A DNA stretch of 15,614 nt from JAWXBM01 sp034440115 (GCA_034440115.1 JAWXBM010000143.1:1-15614), one strand, 5' to 3'; numbered from the stretch's first letter, positions 7,498 to 15,039 are shown. Notes: generated from the sequence alone by a model not told the origin. Numbers and translations: made by a program.

Positions 7498-7582
7498 GTT
7501 TTGTGAAACCGTGGGCCTGTAAACACTATTTGAATCGCCACTGTTGCGTTTGAAATGGCACCAATCAATCGAGGAGTTCGTT

Positions 7583-8590
7583 TTGGCCATAAAGCATTTC
7601 CTGACAACTCAGGATTGGAGCAAAGACCGGTTGCAGCAGATGCTGCAGTTGGCCAGCGAGTTGAAAAAGAATCCGTGGCAAAGTCAATTGCGCGGCAAAT
7701 CGATTGCCTTGATGTTTCTCAATCCTTCGCTGCGAACACGTACTTCTTTTGAGCTGGGTATGCAGCAGTTGGGTGGTGTCGCCATTGTTCTGCAGCCTGG
7801 CAAAGATGCATGGGGCGTGGAGTTTTCACCCGGAACCGTTATGGACGGTCGGGCCGAAGAGCACATTTCCGAAGTTGCAGGTGTATTGTCCCGCTATTGC
7901 GACCTGATCGCTTTGCGTGCTTTTCCCTTGTTCAAGGACTGGCAATACGACCGGCAGGATGTCGTGATTCGCGCGTTGGCGCAACACGCCACCGTGCCTG
8001 TAATCAACATGGAAACAATCGTACATCCTTGCCAGGAACTGGCCATGATGCAAACCTTGCAGGAGCATCTCGGTGACGTTCAGAACAAGAAGTTTCTGCT
8101 CACCTGGACTTGGCATCCAAAGCCGTTAAACACCGCGGTGGCAAATTCGGCCCTGATGATGGCCAGCAAATTTGGCATGGATGTGACATTGTTATGTCCG
8201 GAAGAAGCATATCGTCTGGATCCACAGTTCGAACAAGCCGCGAAGGAAAACGCCACGAATTCAGGCGGTTCGTTTGCCGTCAGTCATGACATTGAGTCTT
8301 CGTACCGGGATGCCGATGTGGTTTACGCCAAGAGCTGGGGCGCACTGCCTTTTTATGGCCGACCCGAGGAAGAGTGGGCACTGCGGGAGAAATATCGCCA
8401 CTTTATGGTAGACGAGGAAAAAATGGCATTAACCAATGGCGGCCTGTTCAGTCATTGCCTGCCGTTGCGGCGTAATGTCAAAGCGACTGATGGTGTGATG
8501 GATGCCGATTACTGCGTAGTACTGGATGAAGCGGAAAATCGCTTGCATGTGCAAAAGGCTGTGATGCTGACCTTGCTGGGGCAGGGATGA
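7583..8590 (+). CDS. argF': N-acetyl-L-ornithine carbamoyltransferase
   Basis: Transfers the carbamoyl group of carbamoyl phosphate to N-acetylornithine, giving N-acetylcitrulline. The 335-residue protein is close in length and sequence to the Xanthomonas enzyme as I remember it. Motifs: S-L-R-T-R-T (49-54, carbamoyl-phosphate loop), H-P-C-Q-E-L-A (148-154), H-C-L-P-L-R-R-N-V-K (291-300), whose lysine matches the carboxylated lysine reported in the Xanthomonas enzyme. Glu92 in A-E-E-H-I sits where Xanthomonas has the Glu said to select acetyl- over succinylornithine, so the acetyl substrate is favoured. The start is TTG 7583, preceded by GAGGAG (7571-7576) at 6-nt spacing; this gives M-A-I-K-H-F-L, matching the family N-terminus. 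The frame extends upstream to TTG 7544, which has no SD. It is the first gene of the arg cluster, behind the attenuator. Confidence 0.93.
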   Translation: MAIKHFLTTQDWSKDRLQQMLQLASELKKNPWQSQLRGKSIALMFLNPSLRTRTSFELGMQQLGGVAIVLQPGKDAWGVEFSPGTVMDGRAEEHISEVAGVLSRYCDLIALRAFPLFKDWQYDRQDVVIRALAQHATVPVINMETIVHPCQELAMMQTLQEHLGDVQNKKFLLTWTWHPKPLNTAVANSALMMASKFGMDVTLLCPEEAYRLDPQFEQAAKENATNSGGSFAVSHDIESSYRDADVVYAKSWGALPFYGRPEEEWALREKYRHFMVDEEKMALTNGGLFSHCLPLRRNVKATDGVMDADYCVVLDEAENRLHVQKAVMLTLLGQG

Positions 8591-8592
8591 CT

Positions 8593-8707
8593 TGCAGGAG
8601 GCAGCCATGCTGCCGAGCATTCAGCCGGTCGCGGATAGCTCTCGCACATCCGTGGATAGCTCTCGGCCATCCTCGGCAACTGCTCCTGCGTTGCTCTACC
8701 TCCTGCA
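8593..8707 (+). repeat. Repeat-rich spacer element bounded by a 9-bp inverted repeat
   Basis: Between argF' and argG, TGCAGGAGG (8593-8601) and CCTCCTGCA (8699-8707) form a perfect inverted pair enclosing about 115 bp. Inside lie a hairpin GGCAGC-CAT-GCTGCC (8600-8614) and two imperfect 21-bp direct repeats (8631-8651 and 8652-8672, 18 of 21 identical, sharing GGATAGCTCTCG). Just outside are TGCATCCATGCA and GTGCATCCCTGCAC, two more small palindromes. No convincing coding frame. The layout resembles a small non-autonomous intergenic repeat; whether it recurs in the genome cannot be seen here. Confidence 0.5.
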
Positions 8708-8754
8708 TCCATGCAGTCGTGCCCTCCGCTATCTAAGTGCATCCCTGCACAAAA

Positions 8755-8778
8755 TCGCGAGCAAAGCTCGCTCCTACA
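8755..8778 (+). repeat. REP-like palindromic element
   Basis: GCGAGC (8757-8762), loop AAA, GCTCGC (8766-8771), followed by TCCTACA. The core GCGAGC..GCTCGCTCCTACA strongly resembles a REP family common in Pseudomonas genomes, here with one extra A in the loop. It sits 36 nt before the argG start, so it would be transcribed as a hairpin in the argF'-argG message and could affect its stability. The family match is from memory. Confidence 0.65.
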
Positions 8779-8813
8779 GCTACCGAACATAATTTGTAGA
8801 GAGAGATATTGAT

Positions 8814-10010
8814 ATGACAGTTAAGATTGTACTGGCCTTCTCCGGCGGACTGGACACCAGTTACTGTGTTCTGGACATGGTGCAGCAGGGCTATGAAGTG
8901 CATACCGCCTTTGTTGATACCGGTGGTATGAGCTCCGCTGATAAGGCGGCAATATCCGCCCGGGCAATGTCCCTGGGCGCTACCCAGCACCATGAGATTG
9001 CGGTGGCCGACGAGATTTGGCAGGAGTTCGTGGTGCCGTTGGTTTGGAGTCACGCCCGCATGCTGGGTGAGTATCCTTTGCTGTGTTCCGACCGTTACCT
9101 GATCGTCAAGCATTGCCTGAAGCTGTGTGATGAATTGGGGACGATACATTTCGGACACGGTTGTACCGGTATGGGCAATGACCAGATGCGCTTTGACCAG
9201 ACCGTACGTAGCCTGGGCGACTACCAGATTCACGCACCCATCCGTGATTTGCAATCACGCGTGTCTCTGGTGCGCGATCATGAGATGAAAGTGATGAAAG
9301 AGGCTGGTTTCGAGATCGCTGCCAGCAGCAGTCGCTACTCCATCAACGAGAATCTGCTGGGCGTGACGATTTCTGGCAGCGAAATTGATCAGTACCAGGC
9401 GCCGGCGAATGATGTCTGGACCATAACCCGGGCACGTGAAGAATGGCCCACCAAGGCCATGAGTGTGCGTGTTGGTTTTGAGCAAGGCTGCGCGGTCAGC
9501 GTCGACGGCAAGCCGTTAAGCGGCCCCGAAATACTGCAGGTATTAAACAAGCGATTGGGCGAGTATGGCATAGGTCGTCACATTTACACTGGCGATGTAA
9601 CCATCGGCTTGAAAGGCCGCATTGCTTTTGAATGTCCAGGCATAGACGGTCTGCTGGCAGCTCATCAGGCATTGGAAGACTCAGTGAATACGCGCTTTCA
9701 GACTCAATTCCGCGCTGGGATCGCACAACGCTGGGCCGAACTGGTTTACGCAGGGTTTTTCTACGAGCCTCACAAACACGACCTGGAAGCCTATTTGCAA
9801 AGTTCGCAACAGTTTGTCACGGGCGAAGTCGAACTGGTCAGTGAAGGCGGTTATCTGTTGGCCGCCAGTGTGGTAACGCCATATCGCTTGCACAAACCTG
9901 GTGCAGTCTATGCGCAGAGTTGTGACTGGACACCCGAAGAAGCTGTGGGCTTTATCAAGCTGATGGGTCAGAGCACTACGCTGGCTGGCAAAATCAGGAA
10001 AAGTCAGTAA
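8814..10010 (+). CDS. argG: Argininosuccinate synthase
   Basis: Joins citrulline and aspartate using ATP to give argininosuccinate, in the cytoplasm. 398 residues, the usual length. The N-terminal A-F-S-G-G-L-D-T-S (8-16) is the N-type ATP-pyrophosphatase loop. Also visible are Y-P-L-L-C-S-D-R-Y-L, H-G-C-T-G-M-G-N-D-Q-M-R-F-D, Y-S-I-N-E-N-L-L-G-V-T and Y-T-G-D-V-T-I-G-L-K-G-R, all typical. The sequence is nearer to the Xanthomonas-type ArgG than to the E. coli type by memory, in line with its neighbours. ATG 8814 follows a purine-rich GAGAGAGAT. The TAA stop shares its last A with the argE start (TAATG), so translation is coupled. The 223-bp spacer upstream, with repeats and no clear promoter, is the only large gap in the cluster. 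Confidence 0.96.
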   Translation: MTVKIVLAFSGGLDTSYCVLDMVQQGYEVHTAFVDTGGMSSADKAAISARAMSLGATQHHEIAVADEIWQEFVVPLVWSHARMLGEYPLLCSDRYLIVKHCLKLCDELGTIHFGHGCTGMGNDQMRFDQTVRSLGDYQIHAPIRDLQSRVSLVRDHEMKVMKEAGFEIAASSSRYSINENLLGVTISGSEIDQYQAPANDVWTITRAREEWPTKAMSVRVGFEQGCAVSVDGKPLSGPEILQVLNKRLGEYGIGRHIYTGDVTIGLKGRIAFECPGIDGLLAAHQALEDSVNTRFQTQFRAGIAQRWAELVYAGFFYEPHKHDLEAYLQSSQQFVTGEVELVSEGGYLLAASVVTPYRLHKPGAVYAQSCDWTPEEAVGFIKLMGQSTTLAGKIRKSQ

Positions 10011-11095
10011 TGAGCTTGCAGCCCGTCATCAAACACCTTACCCGCCTGGTGGCCTGCGATACACAGAACCCGCCGCGCCTGATCAGTGCGGATGATGGAA
10101 TATTCGCTTATTGCGCAAAAACAGTGGGCAGCAGTTTTGACATCCAGGTCTGGGATCACGGCGATGGTCGTGTCAGTTGGTTGGCAGTCCGCGGCAAGCC
10201 GCAGATCCTGTTCAATGTCCATCTTGATACTGTTCCGGCAGGCGAAGGCTGGAGTAACGATCCGCATGAATTGGTTATTAGCGACGAGCGGGCCTATGGC
10301 CGTGGCAGTTGCGACATTAAAGGTGCTGCAGCCGTATTGTTGGAGATCGCCTCTCACTCGCCGGATCATATGGCCATTTTGTTTACCTCGGACGAAGAGG
10401 GCGCCGGCGGCTGCTGTGTCAGCCGTTTTGTCGACGCTGGGTTGGCCGAACCATTCACACAGATAGTGGTTGCAGAACCCACATCTTGCCAGCCGGTATT
10501 GGGACATCGGGGCTATCTGTCGGTGAAAACACGCTTTCATGGAATATCGGGACATTCATCCGAAGCGCGGGCATTGAATGATAGTGCCACCCACGATATG
10601 GCACGATGGGCAGCAGCAGCATTGGAGGTAGCACGTAAGAAAAAAACCGCTGCTGCCGATCCGGGCGTCTGCATGAATATCGGCATAGTGAATGGTGGCA
10701 CCAAGAGTAACGTGATTGCCGGTGAAGCTTTTGTGCATTGGAGTGCGCGCCTGAGGCCTGGCGAATCAAACGAGCACTTTCTGGAGCAGATCAAGGTCTG
10801 CGCCGCTCAACCAGATAGGGTTGAGTGGGAAGTGCCCTTTGCTGGCGAGCCGCTGCCTGCTGCTAATATGAGTGCAGAAGCGGCCGAGCATTTCTGCACG
10901 CGGCATCAGATGAATCCGGCTGCAAACGTGGATTTCTGGACCGAAGCCTCATTGTTTTCTGCTGCCGGAAAACCTGCGCTGGTATTGGGTCCCGGTCGAA
11001 TCAGCGAAGCGCACCAGACAGATGAATGGGTGGCCTTAAGCCAGCTTGAACTGACGATTAAACGATATGGAGAATTGGTGAAATCAGATGGCTGA
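10010..11095 (+). CDS. argE': N-acetyl-L-citrulline deacetylase (M20 family ArgE')
   Basis: A 361-residue M20-family metallodeacetylase. Expected dinuclear metal ligands are present: H71 in N-V-H-L-D-T-V-P, D102 in C-D-I-K-G, E130 in S-D-E-E-G, E156 in V-A-E-P-T, and H335 in E-A-H-Q-T-D-E. The catalytic acid pair would be D73 and E129. The substrate is inferred from context: because the carbamoyltransferase acts on acetylornithine, the acetyl group must be removed from N-acetylcitrulline, as in Xanthomonas. V-D-F-W-T-E-A-S-L-F-S (307-317) is nearly identical to the Xanthomonas segment I remember. Start overlaps argG by 1 nt; the end overlaps argB by 8 nt. Activity on acetylornithine cannot be excluded, since the families are close. 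Confidence 0.9.
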   Translation: MSLQPVIKHLTRLVACDTQNPPRLISADDGIFAYCAKTVGSSFDIQVWDHGDGRVSWLAVRGKPQILFNVHLDTVPAGEGWSNDPHELVISDERAYGRGSCDIKGAAAVLLEIASHSPDHMAILFTSDEEGAGGCCVSRFVDAGLAEPFTQIVVAEPTSCQPVLGHRGYLSVKTRFHGISGHSSEARALNDSATHDMARWAAAALEVARKKKTAAADPGVCMNIGIVNGGTKSNVIAGEAFVHWSARLRPGESNEHFLEQIKVCAAQPDRVEWEVPFAGEPLPAANMSAEAAEHFCTRHQMNPAANVDFWTEASLFSAAGKPALVLGPGRISEAHQTDEWVALSQLELTIKRYGELVKSDG

Positions 11096-12422
11096 TATTC
11101 GGAATACCGTCAAGCAGGTTTTGAGTCAGCTCGCGAACAGTCGCGAGGCGCGCTACTACCTTTCACAGTACAACAAGGAAGACCGCATGGAGTTTGCGGT
11201 TGTAAAGGTGGGTGGCGCGATAATCGAGGAGCAACTCGATCAGTTGGCAGCCGCTCTGGCATTCCTGCGCAACCTCGGTCTGATGCCCATCATTTCACAT
11301 GGTGCTGGACCGCAGTTGGATAAGGCCATCGCCGAAGCGGGAATACCCACGGAAAAGTACAACGGTTTGCGCGTCACCACGCCTGAAGTCATGGCTATTG
11401 CCAGGCCGGTGATTTACCGCGCCAACCGGCAGATCGTATCAGCGTTGGAAGCACAGGGCATCAGGGCCGAGGGCATCCAGCATGGTGTATTTGAATGTGA
11501 CTACCTCGATAAGGAAAAGCTCGGCCTGGTGGGCGAAATCAAGAGCATAGACCTCGAGGCCATTCGTGAGGCTATTGACCATGGCATGCTGCCGGTCGTC
11601 GCTTGCATGGGCGAGAGCGCTACCGGCCAGGTAATGAACATCAATGCCGATATAGCAGCACGCGAATTGATCTGGGCCGTGGAGCCGCAAAAGATCATCT
11701 TTCTCACCGGTACCGGCGGCTTGCTCGATGAGGCAGGCCGGGTCATCTCATCCATCAGCCTTAAAACCGATTATGATTACCTGATCAGCCAGCCGTGGGT
11801 AAATGGCGGCATGCTGCTCAAGCTGGAGCAAATCGCTAATATTCTCGAGAAATTACCCGACACCGCCTCGGTTTCAATCACCTCGGTCGATAACCTGGCC
11901 AAAGAACTCTTTACCCACCGGGGGGCTGGTACACTGATTCGTAAAGGTGAGCGCATTCTCGAATTGGATGATTTCGACGGTGGTAACCGACCAAAAGCCG
12001 TCGCTTTGCTGGAGCAGAGCTTTTCCCGGAAATTGAAACCCGGCTACCTTGAAGAGCTGCCATTCGATTTTGTACTGGTTAGTGAATCATACGGTGCTAT
12101 GGCTATTCTGTTGCAAGGAGTGGATGGTATTCCCTACCTGGACAAGTTTGCCGTAACTCCGGAGGCTCAGGGCGCGGGGCTGGGTTCGGCAGTCTGGCAG
12201 ACGCTGATAAAACGCTGCCCTCAATTGTATTGGCGGTCGCGGGTAGGGAATCCCGTGACCCAGTGGTATTACGAACAGGCGGATGCCAGCTTTACCGACG
12301 GGGGGTGGGTCGCATTCAGTAAAGGCATTCAAGACCGCGATCAGATCTGGCGTTGCCGGGAGGACAGCCTGTCGCGCCAGGAAAGTTGGCTCGCGCTTGA
12401 ATCAGAACAGGCAGTGAAATGA
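11088..12422 (+). CDS. argB: Bifunctional N-acetylglutamate synthase/kinase (ArgB fused to a C-terminal acetyltransferase domain)
   Basis: A 444-residue fusion. Residues about 34-290 form an amino-acid kinase domain: V-V-K-V-G-G-A (38-44), H-G-A-G-P-Q-L-D (71-78), N-G-L-R-V-T (92-97), L-T-G-T-G-G-L-L-D (206-214), A-K-E-L-F-T-H-R-G-A-G-T-L (271-283). Residues about 300-415 form the NAGS-type acetyltransferase (DUF619) domain, with Y-L-D-K-F-A-V (350-356), the acetyl-CoA loop Q-G-A-G-L-G-S-A-V-W (361-370) and Y-W-R-S-R (381-385). Such NAGS/K proteins catalyse both the first step (glutamate plus acetyl-CoA) and the second (phosphorylation) and are usually inhibited by arginine. The N-terminal helix region (1-33) fits the arginine-sensing extension found in this class. 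Overlaps argE by 8 nt and argC by 4 nt (ATGA). No separate argA or argJ is in the window. Confidence 0.93.
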   Translation: MADIRNTVKQVLSQLANSREARYYLSQYNKEDRMEFAVVKVGGAIIEEQLDQLAAALAFLRNLGLMPIISHGAGPQLDKAIAEAGIPTEKYNGLRVTTPEVMAIARPVIYRANRQIVSALEAQGIRAEGIQHGVFECDYLDKEKLGLVGEIKSIDLEAIREAIDHGMLPVVACMGESATGQVMNINADIAARELIWAVEPQKIIFLTGTGGLLDEAGRVISSISLKTDYDYLISQPWVNGGMLLKLEQIANILEKLPDTASVSITSVDNLAKELFTHRGAGTLIRKGERILELDDFDGGNRPKAVALLEQSFSRKLKPGYLEELPFDFVLVSESYGAMAILLQGVDGIPYLDKFAVTPEAQGAGLGSAVWQTLIKRCPQLYWRSRVGNPVTQWYYEQADASFTDGGWVAFSKGIQDRDQIWRCREDSLSRQESWLALESEQAVK

Positions 12423-13402
12423 GCATAAATGTAGTCGTAGTAGGAGCCCGTGGTTATACCGGCAGTGAAATTTTGCCCATCCTGTATCTTCACCCGCAGT
12501 GCAAAATTTCTGCCGTAGGCTCAGGCAGCGCAGCGGGCCAGCCATTGACCGACCATGTAAACGGCCTGGAAGGCCTGGACCTCAATTTCTCCGATATCCG
12601 CGCTGACAACCTGGCTGACTTTCCAGCAGACGCCTATATCCTGGCCTTGCCGAATGGACAGGCAGGCGCTTATGTAGCGTCCATTGACGCACATTATCCC
12701 GATGCGGCGATCATCGATTTGAGCGCTGATTACCGCTTTGACGATACATGGAATTATGGCCAACCAGAGCGCTTCGCCAGCCGACTGGCGGGTGCGCGCC
12801 GAATCGCCAATCCGGGCTGTTACGCCACCGGCGCTCAATTGGCACTGTTGCCGATCAAGGAGAAGTTGGTGAGTATGCCCGCAGTTTTCGGGGTATCTGG
12901 CTACAGTGGTGCAGGCAAAACGCCATCACGGAAGAATGACCCTGTCGCGCTGAAAGACAATCTGATGCCTTATTCCCTGGCAGACCATGTCCATGAACGG
13001 GAAGTATCTCATCAGTTGGGTCGGGACATTCGTTTCATGCCACATGTGGCGCCGTTTTTCAGGGGAATCACGTTGACAATTGCCGCTGAGCTGGATTCAG
13101 CACAAACGCCCGAGGGTTTGCGGGCACTTTATCAACAAACTTACGAACCCCACGCTCTGATCGAAGTGCAAGCAGAAGCGCCTGAAGTCGCAGAGGTAAG
13201 AGGAAAGCATGGTGTAATCATTGGTGGCTTCACGGTCAGCAAAAAAGACCCCAGGCGTATTGCCGTGGTCAGTGTGCTGGATAATCTGCTGAAAGGTGCA
13301 GCAACCCAGGCAGTACAGAACCTGAATCTGGCGTTTGAGTTACCGGTGGCAACTGGCCTGGATGACCCGGATTTTCGCAGCCTGGTTGAAGCCGATGACT
13401 GA
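12419..13402 (+). CDS. argC: N-acetyl-gamma-glutamyl-phosphate reductase
   Basis: NADPH-dependent reduction of N-acetylglutamyl phosphate to the semialdehyde, the third step. 327 residues. Rossmann motif V-V-G-A-R-G-Y-T-G-S-E (7-17); catalytic Cys134 in N-P-G-C-Y-A-T-G; G-V-S-G-Y-S-G-A-G-K (158-167); D-H-V-H-E-R-E (189-195) and M-P-H-V-A-P-F-F-R-G (207-216) also fit the family. ATG 12419 overlaps the argB stop by 4 nt and the stop codon overlaps the argH start by 8 nt, so it is embedded in a tightly coupled operon. Nothing unusual in the active site. Confidence 0.95.
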   Translation: MSINVVVVGARGYTGSEILPILYLHPQCKISAVGSGSAAGQPLTDHVNGLEGLDLNFSDIRADNLADFPADAYILALPNGQAGAYVASIDAHYPDAAIIDLSADYRFDDTWNYGQPERFASRLAGARRIANPGCYATGAQLALLPIKEKLVSMPAVFGVSGYSGAGKTPSRKNDPVALKDNLMPYSLADHVHEREVSHQLGRDIRFMPHVAPFFRGITLTIAAELDSAQTPEGLRALYQQTYEPHALIEVQAEAPEVAEVRGKHGVIIGGFTVSKKDPRRIAVVSVLDNLLKGAATQAVQNLNLAFELPVATGLDDPDFRSLVEADD

Positions 13403-14720
13403 TTTTCTCTGGCAAGCAGCATCGGGTGCCGAAGTAGACCAGGCCATAATGCGCTTTATGGCGGGTGATGATGTGGTGCTTGACCGTGTGCTTTTCCCTC
13501 ACGACATCAAGGCCACTGTGGCGCATGTGCGCGGCTTGCACCGAATTGACTTGTTCAGCGCGGACGACTGCGAGAAGTTGTGCCAGTTGCTGGAAGAGCT
13601 GTTGCGCCAATTCAATTCAGGGAGTTTCCTGTTGGATGATCGTTTTGAAGACGGCCATTCAGCCATAGAAAGCTGGCTAACCGAGCAGGCCGGCGACTTG
13701 GGCGCCCGTGTGCACACCGGCCGCAGTCGCAATGATCAGGTGGCAGTTGCAACCCGCCTGTACATGTTGCAGTGCCTGCAGGAGTTGGCAGCTTTGGAAG
13801 CTGCCATTGCCGGGGCCTGCCTGAATCAGGCAGAAGCCCACGCCATGCTGCCCATGCCGGGCTATACGCACCTGCAGCGCGCGGTGCCATCCAGTGTAGG
13901 TTTGTGGTTGGGTAACTTTGCGGAGTCCTTTACGGACGACCTGGCATTTGCTCACGGTGTCTATCGGGTGCTCGATGCAAACCCTTTAGGCACGGCCGCG
14001 GGTTATGGAGTCAATTTGCCCTTGGACCGCAACGGAGTTGCAGCAGAGTTGGGCTTCTCCAGATTGCAGCTCAACCCAATGGCGGTGCAGAATGCTCGTG
14101 GCAAGTTTGAGCTTATGGCTCTGCAGGCGGCACTGCATGCGATGCTGGATCTGCGCCGCCTCGCTTGGGATCTCAGCTTGTTCACTACCTCCGAATTTGA
14201 TTTCGTGCACCTGCCAGACCAGTACACCACTGGCTCATCCATCATGCCCAATAAGCGCAACCCGGATGTAGTGGAGTTGTTGCGTGGGCAGGCGGCTGTT
14301 GTCGAAGGCGCTATTGTCGAGATCCAGGCGCTATTGAGTTTGCCCTCGGGCTATCAACGCGATCTGCAGTTGACCAAGCCTGCGCTGATTCGCGGTATGG
14401 AAAGCGTGCTGCAGAGTTTGCGCATAACGCCAGCACTGATAGCCGGTTTGGAATTCAATGCGGCGAACATGCGTACCGCAATCACTCCGGAATTGTTCGC
14501 AACTGACATTGCTATCCTGAAAGCGGCTGCTGGAGTGCCTTTTCGTGATGCCTATCGCATGGCCAAGGAGCAGTTGGCAGTAATGCCTCCGGGTGATCCA
14601 CTCGAGAGTCTGGAAAAACGCATCTCTCCGGGGGCTTGCGGCGATTTGCAACTGGTTGAAATTCGCCAGCGTTTGGATGTTCTTGTTACTCAATGGCAGG
14701 CCATCGCGCCTGTGATCTGA
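13395..14720 (+). CDS. argH: Argininosuccinate lyase
   Basis: Splits argininosuccinate into arginine and fumarate, the last step. With ATG 13395 the protein has 441 residues and begins M-T-D-F-L-W-Q, like Xanthomonas-type ArgH. The frame is open to a codon at 13335, but that extension would lie inside argC and lacks an SD. Motifs: H-T-G-R-S-R-N-D-Q (107-115), P-G-Y-T-H-L-Q-R-A (155-163), A-N-P-L-G-T-A-A-G-Y-G (195-205), and the fumarase/lyase signature G-S-S-I-M-P-N-K-R-N-P (280-290) with the catalytic serine on the mobile loop. Overlaps argC by 8 nt. It is the last arg gene; the rrn P1 promoter follows 40 bp after its stop with no strong terminator in between. Confidence 0.95.
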   Translation: MTDFLWQAASGAEVDQAIMRFMAGDDVVLDRVLFPHDIKATVAHVRGLHRIDLFSADDCEKLCQLLEELLRQFNSGSFLLDDRFEDGHSAIESWLTEQAGDLGARVHTGRSRNDQVAVATRLYMLQCLQELAALEAAIAGACLNQAEAHAMLPMPGYTHLQRAVPSSVGLWLGNFAESFTDDLAFAHGVYRVLDANPLGTAAGYGVNLPLDRNGVAAELGFSRLQLNPMAVQNARGKFELMALQAALHAMLDLRRLAWDLSLFTTSEFDFVHLPDQYTTGSSIMPNKRNPDVVELLRGQAAVVEGAIVEIQALLSLPSGYQRDLQLTKPALIRGMESVLQSLRITPALIAGLEFNAANMRTAITPELFATDIAILKAAAGVPFRDAYRMAKEQLAVMPPGDPLESLEKRISPGACGDLQLVEIRQRLDVLVTQWQAIAPVI

Positions 14721-14733
14721 GTTAATTTTGATC

Positions 14734-14755
14734 AATTGGTGGAAAATTGGTGGAA
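14734..14755 (+). repeat. 11-bp perfect tandem repeat upstream of rrn P1
   Basis: AATTGGTGGAA occurs at 14734-14744 and again directly at 14745-14755. One unit is about one helical turn, so both copies face the same side of the DNA, and they end 5 bp before the P1 -35 (14761). This is the place where UP elements or activator sites act in rRNA promoters. No protein can be named from the sequence. Confidence 0.6.
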
Positions 14756-14760
14756 AGCGC

Positions 14761-14788
14761 TTGACCTCCTCCTTGAGGTCTTTATAAT
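14761..14788 (+). promoter_or_regulatory. rRNA operon promoter P1
   Basis: TTGACC (14761-14766) and a perfect TATAAT (14783-14788) with 16-bp spacing, followed by the GC-rich GCGCC discriminator typical of stringently controlled rRNA promoters. The -35 and spacer contain an inverted repeat, GACCTC (14763-14768) and GAGGTC (14775-14780). Expected start near 14795, about 440 nt before the 16S gene. Confidence 0.85.
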
Positions 14789-14876
14789 GCGCCTCCTTGC
14801 TTGGTTGAAACGTCGGTCTGGCAAACCGCCCAGAAAAAAAGTTTTGGAATATTTGTAGGAAAGTTTCCAAAAGGCG

Positions 14877-14904
14877 TTGACGGAGGATTCGGTTAACGTA
14901 TAAT
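14877..14904 (+). promoter_or_regulatory. rRNA operon promoter P2 with A/T-rich upstream region
   Basis: TTGACG (14877-14882) and a perfect TATAAT (14899-14904), 16-bp spacing, then a GC-rich GGGCGGCCC discriminator. The preceding stretch (about 14832-14875) is rich in A and T runs and could serve as an UP element. Tandem P1/P2 promoters about 116 bp apart match the arrangement of many gammaproteobacterial rrn operons. Confidence 0.87.
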
Positions 14905-14952
14905 GGGCGGCCCGCTCAGCACCGGGTAGTGATTCAACTTTGAGTTTGCCGG

Positions 14953-15039
14953 CGCGGCGATCCGAAAGGGTTCAGCCGCGGGGTTGTTGTGCGGAAACTG
15001 GTTGCGAAATGCACCAGGGTTCAAAAGGTTCTTTAACAA
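14953..15039 (+). promoter_or_regulatory. rrn antitermination region: boxB-like hairpin and boxA
   Basis: CGCGGC (14953-14958) pairs with GCCGCG (14975-14980), with an inner ATCC/GGGT stem capped by GAAA, giving a boxB-like hairpin. Downstream GTTCTTTAACAA (15028-15039) matches the rrn boxA core (CTTTAACA). In rrn operons this signal recruits Nus factors so that RNA polymerase is not stopped by Rho in untranslated rRNA. boxA is a confident match; the hairpin assignment is by position and shape. Confidence 0.75.

Noticed and set aside
7293..7582. ArgR binding sites (TGAAT-N4-ATTCA pattern)
   Set aside because: I found only the reverse arrangement, ATTCA-AGTCA-TGAAT, at 7346-7360, with the wrong half-site order and a 5-nt gap; not a convincing ARG box.
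7348..7590. 80-codon minus-strand frame through the arg leader
   Set aside because: Runs across the terminator and leader; the plus-strand frame with Arg codons and alternative pairings explains the region better.
8592..8792. 66-codon frame between argF' and argG
   Set aside because: Starts with TTG, has no family resemblance, is rich in Ser and Arg, and coincides with the inverted repeats and the REP hairpin; better read as repeat DNA.
8765..8793. Promoter for argG using CATAAT at 8788-8793
   Set aside because: No acceptable -35 at the right distance (AGCTCG at 8765-8770), and it overlaps the REP hairpin.
14331..14870. 179-codon antisense frame across the end of argH and rrn P1
   Set aside because: Covers a well-supported gene and promoter on the other strand, with no motif or ribosome binding site of note.
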